Shown here: positions 33,882 to 43,556 of the stretch, piece after piece
Numbering within the stretch: position 1 is the stretch's first letter
Layout: every line of letters starts with the position of its first letter
Assembly: GCF_009857815.1 (NCBI RefSeq)
Contig: NZ_WVVW01000001.1
Span: 992,001-1,056,000 of the forward strand
Length of the DNA stretch: 64,000 bases
DNA from: Pseudomaricurvus sp. HS19
GTDB taxonomy: Bacteria > Pseudomonadota > Gammaproteobacteria > Pseudomonadales > Cellvibrionaceae
Direction of reading: 5' to 3'
The notes under the pieces: generated by a model
Database searches by the model: none
The model's input: the letters and a program-made list of their open reading frames with translations, nothing else
Told to the model about the DNA's origin: nothing
Translations under genes and position numbers: made by a program

Positions 33882-35122
33882 GCAAGCTCGCCAATCTCGC
33901 CCCGGAGATCCGTCAGTACCTGATTGTCACTGGCAACTACTGGGCCTTTACCCTCACCGATGGCGCCTTGCGCATGTTGGTGGTGCTGCACTTTCACGGG
34001 CTGGGTTACAGCCCGTTGCAGATCGCGCTGCTGTTCCTGTTTTATGAGATTTTCGGCGTAATTACCAATCTTGTCGGTGGCTGGCTGGGCGCACGACTTG
34101 GCCTCAACCGCACCATGAATGTCGGCCTGCTGCTGCAGGTGATCGCACTGGGTATGCTGCTGGTTCCGGCAGCCCTGTTGACCGTACCCTGGGTCATGGC
34201 GGCGCAGGCACTCTCGGGCATTGCCAAAGACCTCAACAAGATGAGCGCCAAAAGCTCTATCAAGCTGCTGGTACCTGCCGATGCCCGGGGGCAGCTGTAC
34301 AAGTGGGTAGCACTGCTGACAGGATCCAAAAATGCGCTGAAAGGTGCCGGTTTTTTCCTTGGCGGTGCACTGCTGTCACTGCTGGGTTTTCAGGCGGCGG
34401 TACTGGCGATGGCAATTGCCCTGTTGCTGGTCTGGCTGTACAGCATAGTCAGCCTGAAAAAAGATCTGGGCAAAGCGAAAAACAAACCGAAGTTCAATGA
34501 ACTCTTTTCCAAAAGTACAGCAGTGAACTACCTTTCCGCCGCGCGCCTGTTTCTGTTTGCCGCGCGGGATGTCTGGTTTGTGGTGGCGCTGCCCGTTTAC
34601 CTGGCCACGGTCTTTGGCTGGGATCACTGGAGTGTGGGCGGTTTCCTGGCAGTGTGGATTATCGGCTACGGTATTGTGCAGGGCTTTGCGCCCCGCCTCA
34701 CCGGTAAAACCGGTGATCATGGGCCGGATGGGCGTCATGCCCTGCTGTGGGCAGCGACCCTTGCCGTAATACCCGCCGGCATCGCCCTGCTCTTGCCACT
34801 GCAGCCGGAGACAGTATTAATCACCGGGCTGTTGCTGTTCGGAGCTGTCTTTGCGGTGAACTCGTCACTGCACAGCTACCTGATTGTCAGCTACGCCAGC
34901 CACGACGGAGTATCTCTGGATGTGGGGTTCTACTATATGGCCAATGCCATGGGGCGACTGCTGGGAACCCTGTTATCGGGCTGGTTGTTTCAGACTCAGG
35001 GACTGGCGGCCTGCCTGTGGGTCTCAGCCGCCATGATTGCGGTCACTGCACTGGTCTCGCTGGGGTTGCCCCGGCATGACAACAGCCTGCCACCGGCAGG
35101 CCCGGGTCACACTACGGAATAA
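33878..35122 (+). CDS. arsJ: ArsJ organoarsenical efflux transporter
   Basis: A 414-residue MFS exporter of the ArsJ family, with 12 predicted helices, that removes 1-arseno-3-phosphoglycerate, which then hydrolyses outside. Family segments include [20 protein letters not shown] and MVLLQ-type [20 protein letters not shown]. It overlaps the GAPDH gene by 4 bases. After its stop a small palindrome CCCGGCCGGG with TTTATTT may be a weak terminator. Confidence 0.95.
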   Translation: MSKLANLAPEIRQYLIVTGNYWAFTLTDGALRMLVVLHFHGLGYSPLQIALLFLFYEIFGVITNLVGGWLGARLGLNRTMNVGLLLQVIALGMLLVPAALLTVPWVMAAQALSGIAKDLNKMSAKSSIKLLVPADARGQLYKWVALLTGSKNALKGAGFFLGGALLSLLGFQAAVLAMAIALLLVWLYSIVSLKKDLGKAKNKPKFNELFSKSTAVNYLSAARLFLFAARDVWFVVALPVYLATVFGWDHWSVGGFLAVWIIGYGIVQGFAPRLTGKTGDHGPDGRHALLWAATLAVIPAGIALLLPLQPETVLITGLLLFGAVFAVNSSLHSYLIVSYASHDGVSLDVGFYYMANAMGRLLGTLLSGWLFQTQGLAACLWVSAAMIAVTALVSLGLPRHDNSLPPAGPGHTTE

Positions 35123-35137
35123 GATTCCCGGCCGGGT

Positions 35138-35317
35138 TTATTTGGAAGTGGAGTCCTCAATGGAAGCTGCGGTCTCGTTCACTACCCGCTTGGTACCGTG
35201 ACCGATAGAGGTCATGGCGTCCCGGGTACCGTGGCCAATAGAGCGTCCTGCATCCTTGAATTCTGCACACCCGCAAGCCATCAAGGTTGCAACAACAAGC
35301 AAAGCTACTTTTTTCAT
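35138..35317 (-). CDS. Small entericidin-like lipoprotein
   Basis: A 59-residue protein: MKKVALLVVATLMACGC, then a short polar tail. A lipobox is seen, with Cys at 15 or 17. The mature part carries two near repeats, SIGHGTRDAM and SIGHGTKRVV. Small lipoproteins of the entericidin group are similar in size and charge. I chose the internal ATG at 35317 because it alone gives a clean signal peptide. It converges with arsJ. Confidence 0.75.
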   Translation of the reverse strand: MKKVALLVVATLMACGCAEFKDAGRSIGHGTRDAMTSIGHGTKRVVNETAASIEDSTSK

Positions 35318-35679
35318 CGTCTTATATTTCACTCCATGGTTCTGACAAAAGCGCCCAACAACCCCGCACGGCTGCCAAGCCAATTTCTGCCGGCAGTGTA
35401 GCGTAAAAACAGTCTGGTGTTAGTGATCTGATTCAATCAATTACCGCCCCCACCAACCCCGCCCCGGACTATGCCGCGAGGCAGGTGCCGGGCCGTACTT
35501 ACCCACTGCAGCTGTAGCGCGGGCATTGCCAAAATCTGTGTGCACGCTGCATTGGCCACAGTCACGAGTAGTAAGGGTATATCCCCCACAGCACTCCGAT
35601 GCACCAAAATGCGGCTGACAAGGCGATCCGGGTTGCGCTAAGCTGCTCCCCTGCGTTCGCGATTAAAAGGAGTTTAATA
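35318..35679. other. Divergent region between the small lipoprotein gene and the lipoprotein operon
   Basis: This 362-base gene-free stretch must hold promoters of both the small lipoprotein gene (minus) and the LPP20-lpoB operon (plus). A short hairpin CTGCCGGCAG lies near 35387. I see no obvious consensus promoter, no small gene and no repeat. Confidence 0.4.
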
Positions 35680-36231
35680 ATGACAAAGCGCTCTCTCGTC
35701 CCGCTTTTGGCTGCATTCGCCCTTACCCTGGCGGGTTGTGGCGGCTCCCCCACCATCGAGAGTGATCTCGGTATCAAGGGGGCTCCCGACTGGGTCAACG
35801 AAGGCACCCAGGCGGTGGAAAACCCCGATGGTCGCTATCTCTACGGCGTTGGCTTTGCTGCGCCCATGAACGATCAATCACTGCAACGCTCGGCGGCCGA
35901 TGGCCGTGCCCGCGCAGAGCTCGCCCGTATTGTCTCCACCTATGTGGACAGTGCCCTGCATGACTATGCCAGTGCCAGTGGCGACACAACCGTCAACAGC
36001 ATCGAGCAGTCGGTGAAAAGCACGACCCAGACCGCCCTGAGCGGCGCCAAAATCAAGGGCCGCTGGCTGGATCCCCGTACCGGCAATATCTACTCCTTCG
36101 CCGAGATGGATATGAGTGCGCTGGACGGTGCCATCAGCAGTGCTGCCAAACTCTCCGAAAACTTCAAACAGTATTACCAGAATAACGCCACAGCCAATTT
36201 CCACCGTTTTGTGGAAGCGGAACAGCAATAA
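35680..36231 (+). CDS. LPP20-family lipoprotein
   Basis: A 183-residue lipoprotein. The signal peptide MTKRSLVPLLAAFALTLAGC ends in lipobox LAGC with Gly at +2, which predicts outer-membrane sorting. The mature part is an LPP20-type domain: APDWVNEG, YGVGFA, AADGRARAELARIVSTYVDS. Members include Helicobacter LPP20 and the flagellar FlgP. AAGGAG precedes the ATG. It is the first gene of a four-lipoprotein operon. Confidence 0.9.
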   Translation: MTKRSLVPLLAAFALTLAGCGGSPTIESDLGIKGAPDWVNEGTQAVENPDGRYLYGVGFAAPMNDQSLQRSAADGRARAELARIVSTYVDSALHDYASASGDTTVNSIEQSVKSTTQTALSGAKIKGRWLDPRTGNIYSFAEMDMSALDGAISSAAKLSENFKQYYQNNATANFHRFVEAEQQ

Positions 36232-36243
36232 GGAGTCATACCC

Positions 36244-36831
36244 ATGCGATTGTGGATAGTTGCAGCATTCAGCCTGCTGTTAAGTGCCTGCGGAACCTCC
36301 GTGCAGCGGGTTGCTCCCGACGAGAGCATTGATCTCAGCGGAGCCTGGAACGACACCGATTCACGACTGGTGGCCGAAGAGATGATCAGCGACGCCCTGG
36401 CGCGGCCATGGCTCGGAGACTACACCTCCCGCAACGGCACCCGCCCGGCGGTGATCGTCGGCAGCGTACGCAACCTCAGCCATGAGCACATTAACGTCAA
36501 AACCTTTGTCGCCGACATGGAGCGATCACTGATCAACTCCGGCCGTGTGGACTTTGTCGCCTCCCGCGATGAGCGTGGTGAGATCCGCGACGAGCGTATT
36601 GACCAGGACCTCAATGCCCGCGAGGGCACCCGCAATGCCGCCGGTCAGGAACTGGGGGCGGATTTCATGCTGCAGGGCCAGATCAACACCATCATCGACG
36701 CCGAGGGCAAGCAACAGGTGCGTTACTACCAGGTGGATCTGACCCTCATCAGCATGGCGGACAACCGTAAAGTGTGGGTCGGCCAGAAGAAGATCAAGAA
36801 ACTGGTAAAAAATCCCAAGATCCGCTTCTAA
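36244..36831 (+). CDS. LpoB-like lipoprotein (PBP activator family)
   Basis: A 195-residue lipoprotein of the LpoB/YcfM family, whose E. coli member activates PBP1B from the outer membrane. The lipobox is LLSAC at residue 16, +2 Gly. The core reads RPAVIVGSVRNLSHEHIN and GADFMLQGQINTIIDAEGKQ, as in LpoB. The family proline-rich linker seen in E. coli is shorter here. It lies 12 bases after the LPP20 gene. Confidence 0.88.
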   Translation: MRLWIVAAFSLLLSACGTSVQRVAPDESIDLSGAWNDTDSRLVAEEMISDALARPWLGDYTSRNGTRPAVIVGSVRNLSHEHINVKTFVADMERSLINSGRVDFVASRDERGEIRDERIDQDLNAREGTRNAAGQELGADFMLQGQINTIIDAEGKQQVRYYQVDLTLISMADNRKVWVGQKKIKKLVKNPKIRF

Positions 36832-36846
36832 AGCCAGAGCTCAGGG

Positions 36847-38151
36847 ATGACTATGCTGCTTGGCTGCAAAGCCGTTGTTGGCTGCCTCTGCCTGCTGTTA
36901 CTGAACGGCTGTGCCGCCTGGAAACTGAAGGACCTGGCGGCACAAATGCCCGCCAGCGGTCCGATCACCACGCTGGAGCGGCTGCAGCAGATCGAGCCGC
37001 CCCAGCGTGATCGCGCCCAGTACCTGTTGAACACCGGCCTGCTGAAGCTCTATACCGGAGACTTCAGCGGTAGCCAGCAGGATCTGCAGCAAGCCAAGCA
37101 GATCATGGAGGCTCTCGCCGCCACCAGTGTCAGCGAAAATCTGGCCGCCTTCACTACCAATGAGACCCTGCGCAGTTACAGCGGCAGCCCCACCGACCGC
37201 GTGCTGGTGCACGTTACCCTGGCGCTGGCCTACCTGCTGGGCGGAGACCTGCAAGCCGCCCGGGTGGAAGCCCTGCAACTGGATGTCACCATGCGCCAGT
37301 TCCCCGCCGACAAAACCATTGGCCATCTGGCCTCGGCACGTTTTGTGGCCGGTCTGATCTATGAGCTGGCCGGTGAACGTGATGACGCCCTCATCAGTTA
37401 CCGTCTCGCCTACAATATCCTCAAGGAGCGTCAGGAACCGGTACCGGAGGCTCTTCAGTCCGCTCTCCTGAACCTGACGCACTCCCAGCGCGGTTTTGAG
37501 AGGGAGTACAACGGCTATCGCAGCGAATTCAATCGCGACGCGACAGTGCCCGGTCGCACAGAGGCCGAATGGTTACTGATCTATTTTGACGGTGTGGTCA
37601 GCCAGCGCACGGAAACGCGGCTGACAATATTTGCCGGTGAAGCCAACACGGTGGTGACAGTAGTTATTCCCGGCTACCACGACTCGGGCCGGACACCACA
37701 CCCGCTGCAGTGGCAAGCGCCCGGCAGCAGTGGCACTACCGCCATCATCGAGAATATTGAGCGGCGGGTGCGGCAGGACCTGGATGCCGAATCCGGCGCA
37801 CTGGTGGCGACGGCTACGGCACGGGCAGTGGCCAAATACCACATGGTCAGAAACGCACGCGAGCAGAGCGAACTGGCCGGCGCCTTCGCCAATATTTTCA
37901 GTGTCCTCAGCGAACAGGCGGACCTGCGCAGCTGGAACCTGCTGCCGGCCTACATCCAGGTTGCGAGACTGCAGGCACCTGCGGAGAGCCCCCTCACCCT
38001 GCCACTCAAGTCCTTCACTGATGACGCGGGGAAATTCCAGCGCCCCGCCAATATGCGGGTACTGTTCACCAGCAGTTACACACCGGCGGTGTTCGGTTAC
38101 CCTCAAACACTCGACACCAATGCCACAGATGAGATAACAGAGAGGCCATGA
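36847..38151 (+). CDS. COG3014-like lipoprotein
   Basis: A 434-residue lipoprotein (signal ends LLNGC, +2 Ala) with an alpha-helical, TPR-like first half: NTGLLKLYTGDFSGSQQDLQ, then VLVHVTLALAYLLGGDLQAAR, and GLIYELAGERDDALISYRLA. The second half is beta-rich. Proteins of the COG3014 group have no known biochemical role. They recur next to lpoB-like and LPP20 genes, which argues that they act together. It starts 15 bases after the lpoB-like gene. Confidence 0.8.
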   Translation: MTMLLGCKAVVGCLCLLLLNGCAAWKLKDLAAQMPASGPITTLERLQQIEPPQRDRAQYLLNTGLLKLYTGDFSGSQQDLQQAKQIMEALAATSVSENLAAFTTNETLRSYSGSPTDRVLVHVTLALAYLLGGDLQAARVEALQLDVTMRQFPADKTIGHLASARFVAGLIYELAGERDDALISYRLAYNILKERQEPVPEALQSALLNLTHSQRGFEREYNGYRSEFNRDATVPGRTEAEWLLIYFDGVVSQRTETRLTIFAGEANTVVTVVIPGYHDSGRTPHPLQWQAPGSSGTTAIIENIERRVRQDLDAESGALVATATARAVAKYHMVRNAREQSELAGAFANIFSVLSEQADLRSWNLLPAYIQVARLQAPAESPLTLPLKSFTDDAGKFQRPANMRVLFTSSYTPAVFGYPQTLDTNATDEITERP

Positions 38152-38181
38152 CTGCCTGCCAGTCATATCAAGGAGAGCGAC

Positions 38182-39165
38182 ATGTCACACATCGGTAAAC
38201 TTTGCCTGGTCGGGCTGCTGATCACCCTGGCCGCCTGTTCCGGACAGCCCGAACGCCCGCAGTGGATAGATACGCCACAAGCCGCCTACCCGGCCGCCAC
38301 TCACCTCAGTGCCGTCGGCAGTGGCGAAGACCTGCAGACCGCCAGTGACCGGGCCCTGGCCAACCTGGCCCGCATCTTTGAAGCAGCGGTCTCGGACACC
38401 AGCCAGGATTTCAGCAGTGCACAGAGCGTCGGCAGCGGCGAGCTGCAGCAGACCACTAACGAACAGCGGGTGAGCCGGGAAATCAGCATTGAGACCCGCA
38501 AGGTGGTGGAAGGCGCGACCATCGCCGAACAGTGGCAAGCCACCGATGGCCGCAACTACGCGCTGGCCATCCTGGACAAAAACGCCGCTGCCGCCCGCTT
38601 CCGCGCCGCCATCCAGCCGCTGGACACCAAAGTGGAAGAGCTGGTTACCTACGGCACCAAAACGGCAGCCACGCCTGTAGCCGCAATGAGGGCTCTGGCC
38701 CTTGCACGCCAGACCCAACTGCAAAGGGATGAACTCAACCGCAGCCTGATGATCGTGGCCAATGGCCAGGGCATCCGCAGTCGCTACAGCTTGCCGGATA
38801 TCGAAAACCTGCTGCGTAACGGTCTGGCGGAGCTGACCATCCAGGTCCGTGCCGACGACGCATCGGTGGCAGCAGAACTGCAGCGAGCCCTGACGCAAAT
38901 GGGTGTACGGGTGGTGACCAAGGATTCCTACCTGAGCCTGGCAGGCAGCCTCGACCTGGCACCGGTTGAGCAACGCCAGGGCTGGTACTGGCAGCGGGGA
39001 TCCTACGAACTGATCTTCCGGCAAGGCGAGAAAGTAATGGCCAAGCAGCGCTGGCCGTTAAAGGCCTCCTCCACTGAGGAAGGTCTGCTGGAAGGCAGGG
39101 TAAGGGATGAAATTAACCGGCAGTTACCAGCACGGGTGTTTGAGCTGTTGTCCACCGAGCCCTGA
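38182..39165 (+). CDS. Second LPP20-family lipoprotein
   Basis: A 327-residue lipoprotein, signal ending LAAC with +2 Ser. It carries the LPP20-type domain near the N-terminus (PQWIDTP, AVGSGEDLQTASDRALANLARIFEA), as in the first gene. The longer C-terminal part could be a second domain with LLRNGLAELTIQVRADDAS. It is the last gene of the operon, 30 bases after the COG3014-like gene. Confidence 0.85.
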   Translation: MSHIGKLCLVGLLITLAACSGQPERPQWIDTPQAAYPAATHLSAVGSGEDLQTASDRALANLARIFEAAVSDTSQDFSSAQSVGSGELQQTTNEQRVSREISIETRKVVEGATIAEQWQATDGRNYALAILDKNAAAARFRAAIQPLDTKVEELVTYGTKTAATPVAAMRALALARQTQLQRDELNRSLMIVANGQGIRSRYSLPDIENLLRNGLAELTIQVRADDASVAAELQRALTQMGVRVVTKDSYLSLAGSLDLAPVEQRQGWYWQRGSYELIFRQGEKVMAKQRWPLKASSTEEGLLEGRVRDEINRQLPARVFELLSTEP

Positions 39166-39218
39166 CCCCCAACGCCTGACAAGCCATGAAAATCCTCACA
39201 GCGCCGGCCAACTCAACC

Positions 39219-39245
39219 ACTACCGCTGCTTCCCGCAGCGGTAGT
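39219..39245. terminator. Convergent stem-loop after the lipoprotein operon
   Basis: A perfect 11-bp stem (ACTACCGCTGC / GCAGCGGTAGT) with a five-base loop lies between the lipoprotein operon and cstA. No T-run follows on either side, so termination strength is uncertain. Confidence 0.55.
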
Positions 39246-39267
39246 CTGGCCGGTGCTGGTGACAGAC

Positions 39268-40956
39268 CTAGGGCTGCACCTGCCCCAGGCGTTTTTTCTC
39301 CCGCTTGAAGGCCGCAATCACCGCAACCGCCTCCAGCATGACCAGCACACTCACGATCAGCACCACCGCATCGAGGAACACCAGCAGATAGTTGCCTGCC
39401 AGGTAGTACTCCTTCAACTTGATCAGCCCCGCCAGGAATGCCATCACCAGCACAAAGGTCATAGGGATCAGTGTGAAGTAAGCCGGACGGTTGAGTTTGA
39501 TCAGCATCACCGACAGCACCAGCAGGGTCAGGCTGGCGAGGATCTGGTTGGTGGAACCGAACAGTGGCCAGATAATCATGCCACCGCTGCCGGAGGCACC
39601 ACCGGCGCCGAAGGCCAGGATCAGGCAGGCACCCACCGCTACCAAGGTAGCTGCGGTGCCATTTTTCAGCCATTCGATGTTATAGATCGAACCCCACTCC
39701 TGAATAATGTAACGCTGCAGCCGCACGCCGGAATCCATGGTGGTACCGGCAAACAGCACCACCATCACCGCCAGAATGGTTGAGGCAAACTCCTGCGGCA
39801 ATCCCCAGCCCTGCTGGATCAGGTTGGCGCCACCGGAGATAAATGCGGACACACTGCCATCGCCAAGGTGGGCATAGACCTCGTGCCACTCCTCCGGCGA
39901 GGCCGCGAAGGCCGCGCCACTGACCGCCACGATAGTAATCAACGCCAGGGAACCTTCCCCGACTGCTCCGAGATAACCCACAAAACGGGCATCAGGCTCC
40001 TTATCCAGCTGCTTGGAACTGGTACCGGAAGAGACAATACCGTGAAAACCGGACACCGCGCCGCAGGCAATGGTGACAAACAACAGCGGGATAATGGAGG
40101 GTGTATCCACCGCTTTCTGGGTGTTGAACGCCGGTGCTGTGATATCCGGCAGCGACAGAAACACAGCGCCATAGAGCAGGAACAGTCCCACCAGCAATTG
40201 CATACCGTTAATAAAGTCCCGCGGCTGCAGCAGCATCCACACCGGCAACAGCGAGGCAATGGCAGCATAGATAAACAGGATAATGATCCAGTTGGCGTTG
40301 GGAGAGAGCCCGAACATGGCATCCGGCAGGCTGATGGGGATATAACTGCCGGCAAACACGGACATATACAGTATCACCACACCCACCAGACAGAGCGGTA
40401 TCAGGCTGAACTTGCGCCGTAGCAGCTGGCCGATGACCAGGGCCACCACAATGGCCATCCAGGCCGGAAACACGGCGTTGGGCTGGCTGACGAAAGATTT
40501 GGCAATTACCACCCCGAACACGGCGTTAACCATCAGCAGCACGAGGAAAATCACCACCATAAACAGGCTGCGGGTGGGCGTACCGATCACCGATTCCGAC
40601 AGCGCACCGATGGATTTCCCCTTGTGCCTGACACTGGCCCACAGTGCCCCCATGTCGTGGACCCCGGCAAAGAAGATAGTACCGAATACCACCCACAACA
40701 CCGCTGGCACCCAGCCCCAGTAGACGGCAATGGCCGGCCCCACAATGGGCGCGGCACCCGCTACCGAGGTAAAGTGGTGCCCCCACAGAACCACCTTGTT
40801 GGTGGGCACAAAGTCAGTGCCGTCGTTAAATTCATGAGCGGGAGTACGGAACTCATCACTCAGCTGAAATATTTTCTCGGCGATGAACCTTGAATAGAAC
40901 CACCATCCCAGGAACATGCCGATGATACCAAGCACAACTATTGTTATTGATTGCAT
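39268..40956 (-). CDS. cstA: Carbon starvation protein CstA (peptide/pyruvate transporter)
   Basis: A 562-residue inner-membrane protein with about 15 helices. The CstA motifs WGHHFTSVAGAAPIVGPAIAVYWG and FHGIVSSGTSSKQL are conserved. CstA-type carriers take up pyruvate or peptides under carbon limitation. It begins with an ATG preceded by GGAGCTATCT. No btsS/btsR-type two-component genes lie next to it. Confidence 0.95.
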   Translation of the reverse strand: MQSITIVVLGIIGMFLGWWFYSRFIAEKIFQLSDEFRTPAHEFNDGTDFVPTNKVVLWGHHFTSVAGAAPIVGPAIAVYWGWVPAVLWVVFGTIFFAGVHDMGALWASVRHKGKSIGALSESVIGTPTRSLFMVVIFLVLLMVNAVFGVVIAKSFVSQPNAVFPAWMAIVVALVIGQLLRRKFSLIPLCLVGVVILYMSVFAGSYIPISLPDAMFGLSPNANWIIILFIYAAIASLLPVWMLLQPRDFINGMQLLVGLFLLYGAVFLSLPDITAPAFNTQKAVDTPSIIPLLFVTIACGAVSGFHGIVSSGTSSKQLDKEPDARFVGYLGAVGEGSLALITIVAVSGAAFAASPEEWHEVYAHLGDGSVSAFISGGANLIQQGWGLPQEFASTILAVMVVLFAGTTMDSGVRLQRYIIQEWGSIYNIEWLKNGTAATLVAVGACLILAFGAGGASGSGGMIIWPLFGSTNQILASLTLLVLSVMLIKLNRPAYFTLIPMTFVLVMAFLAGLIKLKEYYLAGNYLLVFLDAVVLIVSVLVMLEAVAVIAAFKREKKRLGQVQP

Positions 40957-41208
40957 AGATAGCTCCTACTCCGGTTGCAGACCAGGCAGATTGGGACTCC
41001 CCTCTGGCTTGGGTGAGGGATGGGCCATCCGTGCAGGCGCTCTCTGACAGTGCCACGGGATTATTGGCCCTTACTAGCTATAGTTGGGATGAGAGTGATT
41101 CGCAAGCAAAGCGGCCATCACCGCGCTCCCGATACGGCCGCCGCGCCGCCCCGGTAAGCCCCTCCCCTCCCCGGCGAGCAGCACGGCAGACGCCGGGGAT
41201 GCAGCAAC

Positions 41209-41217
41209 TGGTATACT
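41209..41217 (+). promoter_or_regulatory. Extended -10 promoter of the gamma-carbonic anhydrase gene
   Basis: TGGTATACT forms a TGn-TATACT extended -10 element about 30 bases before the ATG at 41247. There is no clear -35, which extended -10 promoters do not need. Confidence 0.45.
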
Positions 41218-41246
41218 GCCGCCACTCTTTAACCAGGAAATCAGCC

Positions 41247-41771
41247 ATGCTCTATCAGCTCGACGACAAACAACCTCAGGTGGGACGCGATGTCTTTGTG
41301 GCCGATTGCGCCCGTGTGATCGGCGATGCACGCCTTGAAGACCAGGCCAGCGTCTGGTTCGGTGCCATCATCCGGGCCGATAACGACACCATCACTGTAG
41401 GCCCGCAAACAAATATCCAGGATGGTGCGGTACTGCACACAGACCCGGGTATCAAACTGACCCTGGGCCGGGGTGTGACGGTGGGACACCAGGCCATGCT
41501 GCACGGCTGCCAGGTGGGTGACTTTTCATTGATTGGCATTCAGGCGGTGGTGCTGAACGGCGCCAGGATAGGCAAACACTGCATCATCGGCGCCAACGCG
41601 CTGGTACCCGAGGGTATGGAAATTCCCGATGGCAGCCTGGTGGTGGGCAGTCCCGCCAAAATCAAGCGCTCGCTGAGCGACGAACAGAGAAAAATGCTGG
41701 AGGTCAGTGCCGAACACTATGCCGCCAATGGCAAACGCTATCTGCAAACGCTGAAGCCACTGCAGGACTGA
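41247..41771 (+). CDS. Gamma-class carbonic anhydrase family protein
   Basis: A 174-residue left-handed beta-helix protein (hexapeptide repeats) of the YrdA/PaaY group. Zinc ligands are the histidines in [10 protein letters not shown] and in [10 protein letters not shown], and the family Gln/Arg in FGAIIRAD is present. Carbonic anhydrase activity is known for some members. It is divergent from cstA. Confidence 0.92.
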   Translation: MLYQLDDKQPQVGRDVFVADCARVIGDARLEDQASVWFGAIIRADNDTITVGPQTNIQDGAVLHTDPGIKLTLGRGVTVGHQAMLHGCQVGDFSLIGIQAVVLNGARIGKHCIIGANALVPEGMEIPDGSLVVGSPAKIKRSLSDEQRKMLEVSAEHYAANGKRYLQTLKPLQD

Positions 41772-41792
41772 CCTTCGCCAGCCAGCTTCACC

Positions 41793-41811
41793 GGCCCGCT
41801 GTTCGCGGGCC
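41793..41811. terminator. Convergent stem-loop between the carbonic anhydrase and MscS genes
   Basis: A 7-bp GC-rich stem (GGCCCGC / GCGGGCC) with loop TGTTC lies midway between the two stop codons. It has no T-run. Confidence 0.4.
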
Positions 41812-41819
41812 TGTGCAGG

Positions 41820-43556
41820 TTACTCCTCCCGGGCTGCGGCTGAACCTGTGGCTGCAGAGCCACCATCCAGCTGGATACGCAGCGGAGCGCTGGTATCCAG
41901 GTGCACATCCCGCTGCGGGAACGGAATCTCGATACCCTGCGCATCGAAGCGTTTTTTCACTTCACGGGTGGTGTGCCAATAGACCTCCCAGTAATCGTCC
42001 GGCTTGACCCATGGCCGCACCACAAAATTGACCGACGAATCGCCCAGCTCGTGCAGGCGCACCAGCGGCTCCGGATGATCGAGAATGCGCTCGTCCTCTT
42101 CGAGAATTTTCTCCAGGATGGCAGTGGCCAAATCGATATCCGCCCCGTAGCCGATACCAAATGTCATATCCACCCGACGCTGCTTCTGGTTAGTGAGGTT
42201 CTTGATCACTTCGCCCCAGATCTTGTTATTGGGCACTACCACCGTCTGGTTGTCGAAGGTGAGTATGGTGGTATTGACCAGGCTCATATGGTTGACCTTG
42301 CCAAACACCCCGCCGGTTTCAATAACATCATCAACATCAAACGGGCTGTAGACCAGGATCATAACGCCGGAGGCAAAATTGGAGAGCGTATCCTGCAGGG
42401 CAAAACCGATGACAAAGCCCACCACACCCACACCTGCCAGCAGCGGCCCCAGGGAGATCCCTACCTGCGACAGGGCAATCAATATCCCCACCACAAACAC
42501 CGCGTTACCCACCAGGTTGACTACCATTTTGTGCAACAGCTGTGAACCCCGCTTGCGGGAGCGATTCAGCGCCTGGAACACCACCTTTTCGGCAATCCTG
42601 CCCAGGCGCCAGAACACCACCAGAATCACCAGCACCACCAGCAGGTTAAGAATCAGCCCCGGCCCTTCGTCGACAACCATGTCAGACACCTTGCTGCCCC
42701 AACTGCTGAACAATTCGGCCACCAGTCCGGTGGAGAGCGTGGTGGCGGACAGCTGGCCGGTGGCCTTCACCACCAGCTGATCGTAGTCGGCGGTATCCAC
42801 ATCCAGCTGTTTCAACAGTTTGCTCTGCCGCTCCAGTGCCTGCCCCAGGCGCCGGGCCAAACCCTCATTGGCCGTGAGGCGCGCCTTCAGGTCGGCGTCG
42901 CCGGACAACAGGTTGGATGCCTCTTTCAGCGCCCGCACATTGTGGAGGGTCTGGCTGAGCACAATGGTGGTATTGATAGCCCGCGTCTGCAGGTGGCTGC
43001 TGAGCTGATCCCGCAGGGGCTGGCTGTCAGCACCCAACTGTTGGGTGAGCTGCAGGGCTCGCAGGAACAGGTCGTCCTGCGCATCACGCACTTCCAGTAC
43101 GTCAAAAATCCGGGCGTAGGCCACGACCCGTTCGGCGATCGACAAATCCGCCGCTGGCAGCTGTACCTTCTTTTCCCCGTAGGTCTGACCGACGGCCGCC
43201 GGATAGCCGGCCACCAGCGCTTGTGATTGCGCGAAACAGCTGTGCTCAGGAGGAGCCTTTTCGATACAGTGCTGGATAAAATCGAGTTCGCTGGTGAGCA
43301 GCCCCACACGCTGGTCGATCACAAAATCCGCCACCATGTCGCGATCCATATTGAGTTTCTCACCGGGATTCCCGAAGGTATCGAGGCGATGTCTGGTGGC
43401 GACGATATGCTGATATTCGACTTCCAGCCCGGCCAGCTGGTCAGCATCGGCAGTCTCGGCTTCCTGCGCCGTAACAGCGACAGTGGTGCCGATACCCAGC
43501 AAGACCAGCAGGGTTATACAAAGACGATGGATTGATGAGACTCTGGACTGCAGCAT
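41820..43556 (-). CDS. MscS-family mechanosensitive channel with large N-terminal domain
   Basis: A 578-residue membrane protein. A signal peptide (residues 1-28) is followed by a long periplasmic helical domain. Membrane helices come after about residue 260, and then the MscS pore region with PLLAGVGVVGFVIGFALQDT and LSNFASGVMIL. The C-terminal cytoplasmic beta and mixed domains follow (VFGKVNHMSLVNTTI). Such channels release solutes on hypo-osmotic shock. The ATG at 43556 was chosen over a longer frame lacking a start context. Confidence 0.9.
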   Translation of the reverse strand: MLQSRVSSIHRLCITLLVLLGIGTTVAVTAQEAETADADQLAGLEVEYQHIVATRHRLDTFGNPGEKLNMDRDMVADFVIDQRVGLLTSELDFIQHCIEKAPPEHSCFAQSQALVAGYPAAVGQTYGEKKVQLPAADLSIAERVVAYARIFDVLEVRDAQDDLFLRALQLTQQLGADSQPLRDQLSSHLQTRAINTTIVLSQTLHNVRALKEASNLLSGDADLKARLTANEGLARRLGQALERQSKLLKQLDVDTADYDQLVVKATGQLSATTLSTGLVAELFSSWGSKVSDMVVDEGPGLILNLLVVLVILVVFWRLGRIAEKVVFQALNRSRKRGSQLLHKMVVNLVGNAVFVVGILIALSQVGISLGPLLAGVGVVGFVIGFALQDTLSNFASGVMILVYSPFDVDDVIETGGVFGKVNHMSLVNTTILTFDNQTVVVPNNKIWGEVIKNLTNQKQRRVDMTFGIGYGADIDLATAILEKILEEDERILDHPEPLVRLHELGDSSVNFVVRPWVKPDDYWEVYWHTTREVKKRFDAQGIEIPFPQRDVHLDTSAPLRIQLDGGSAATGSAAAREE

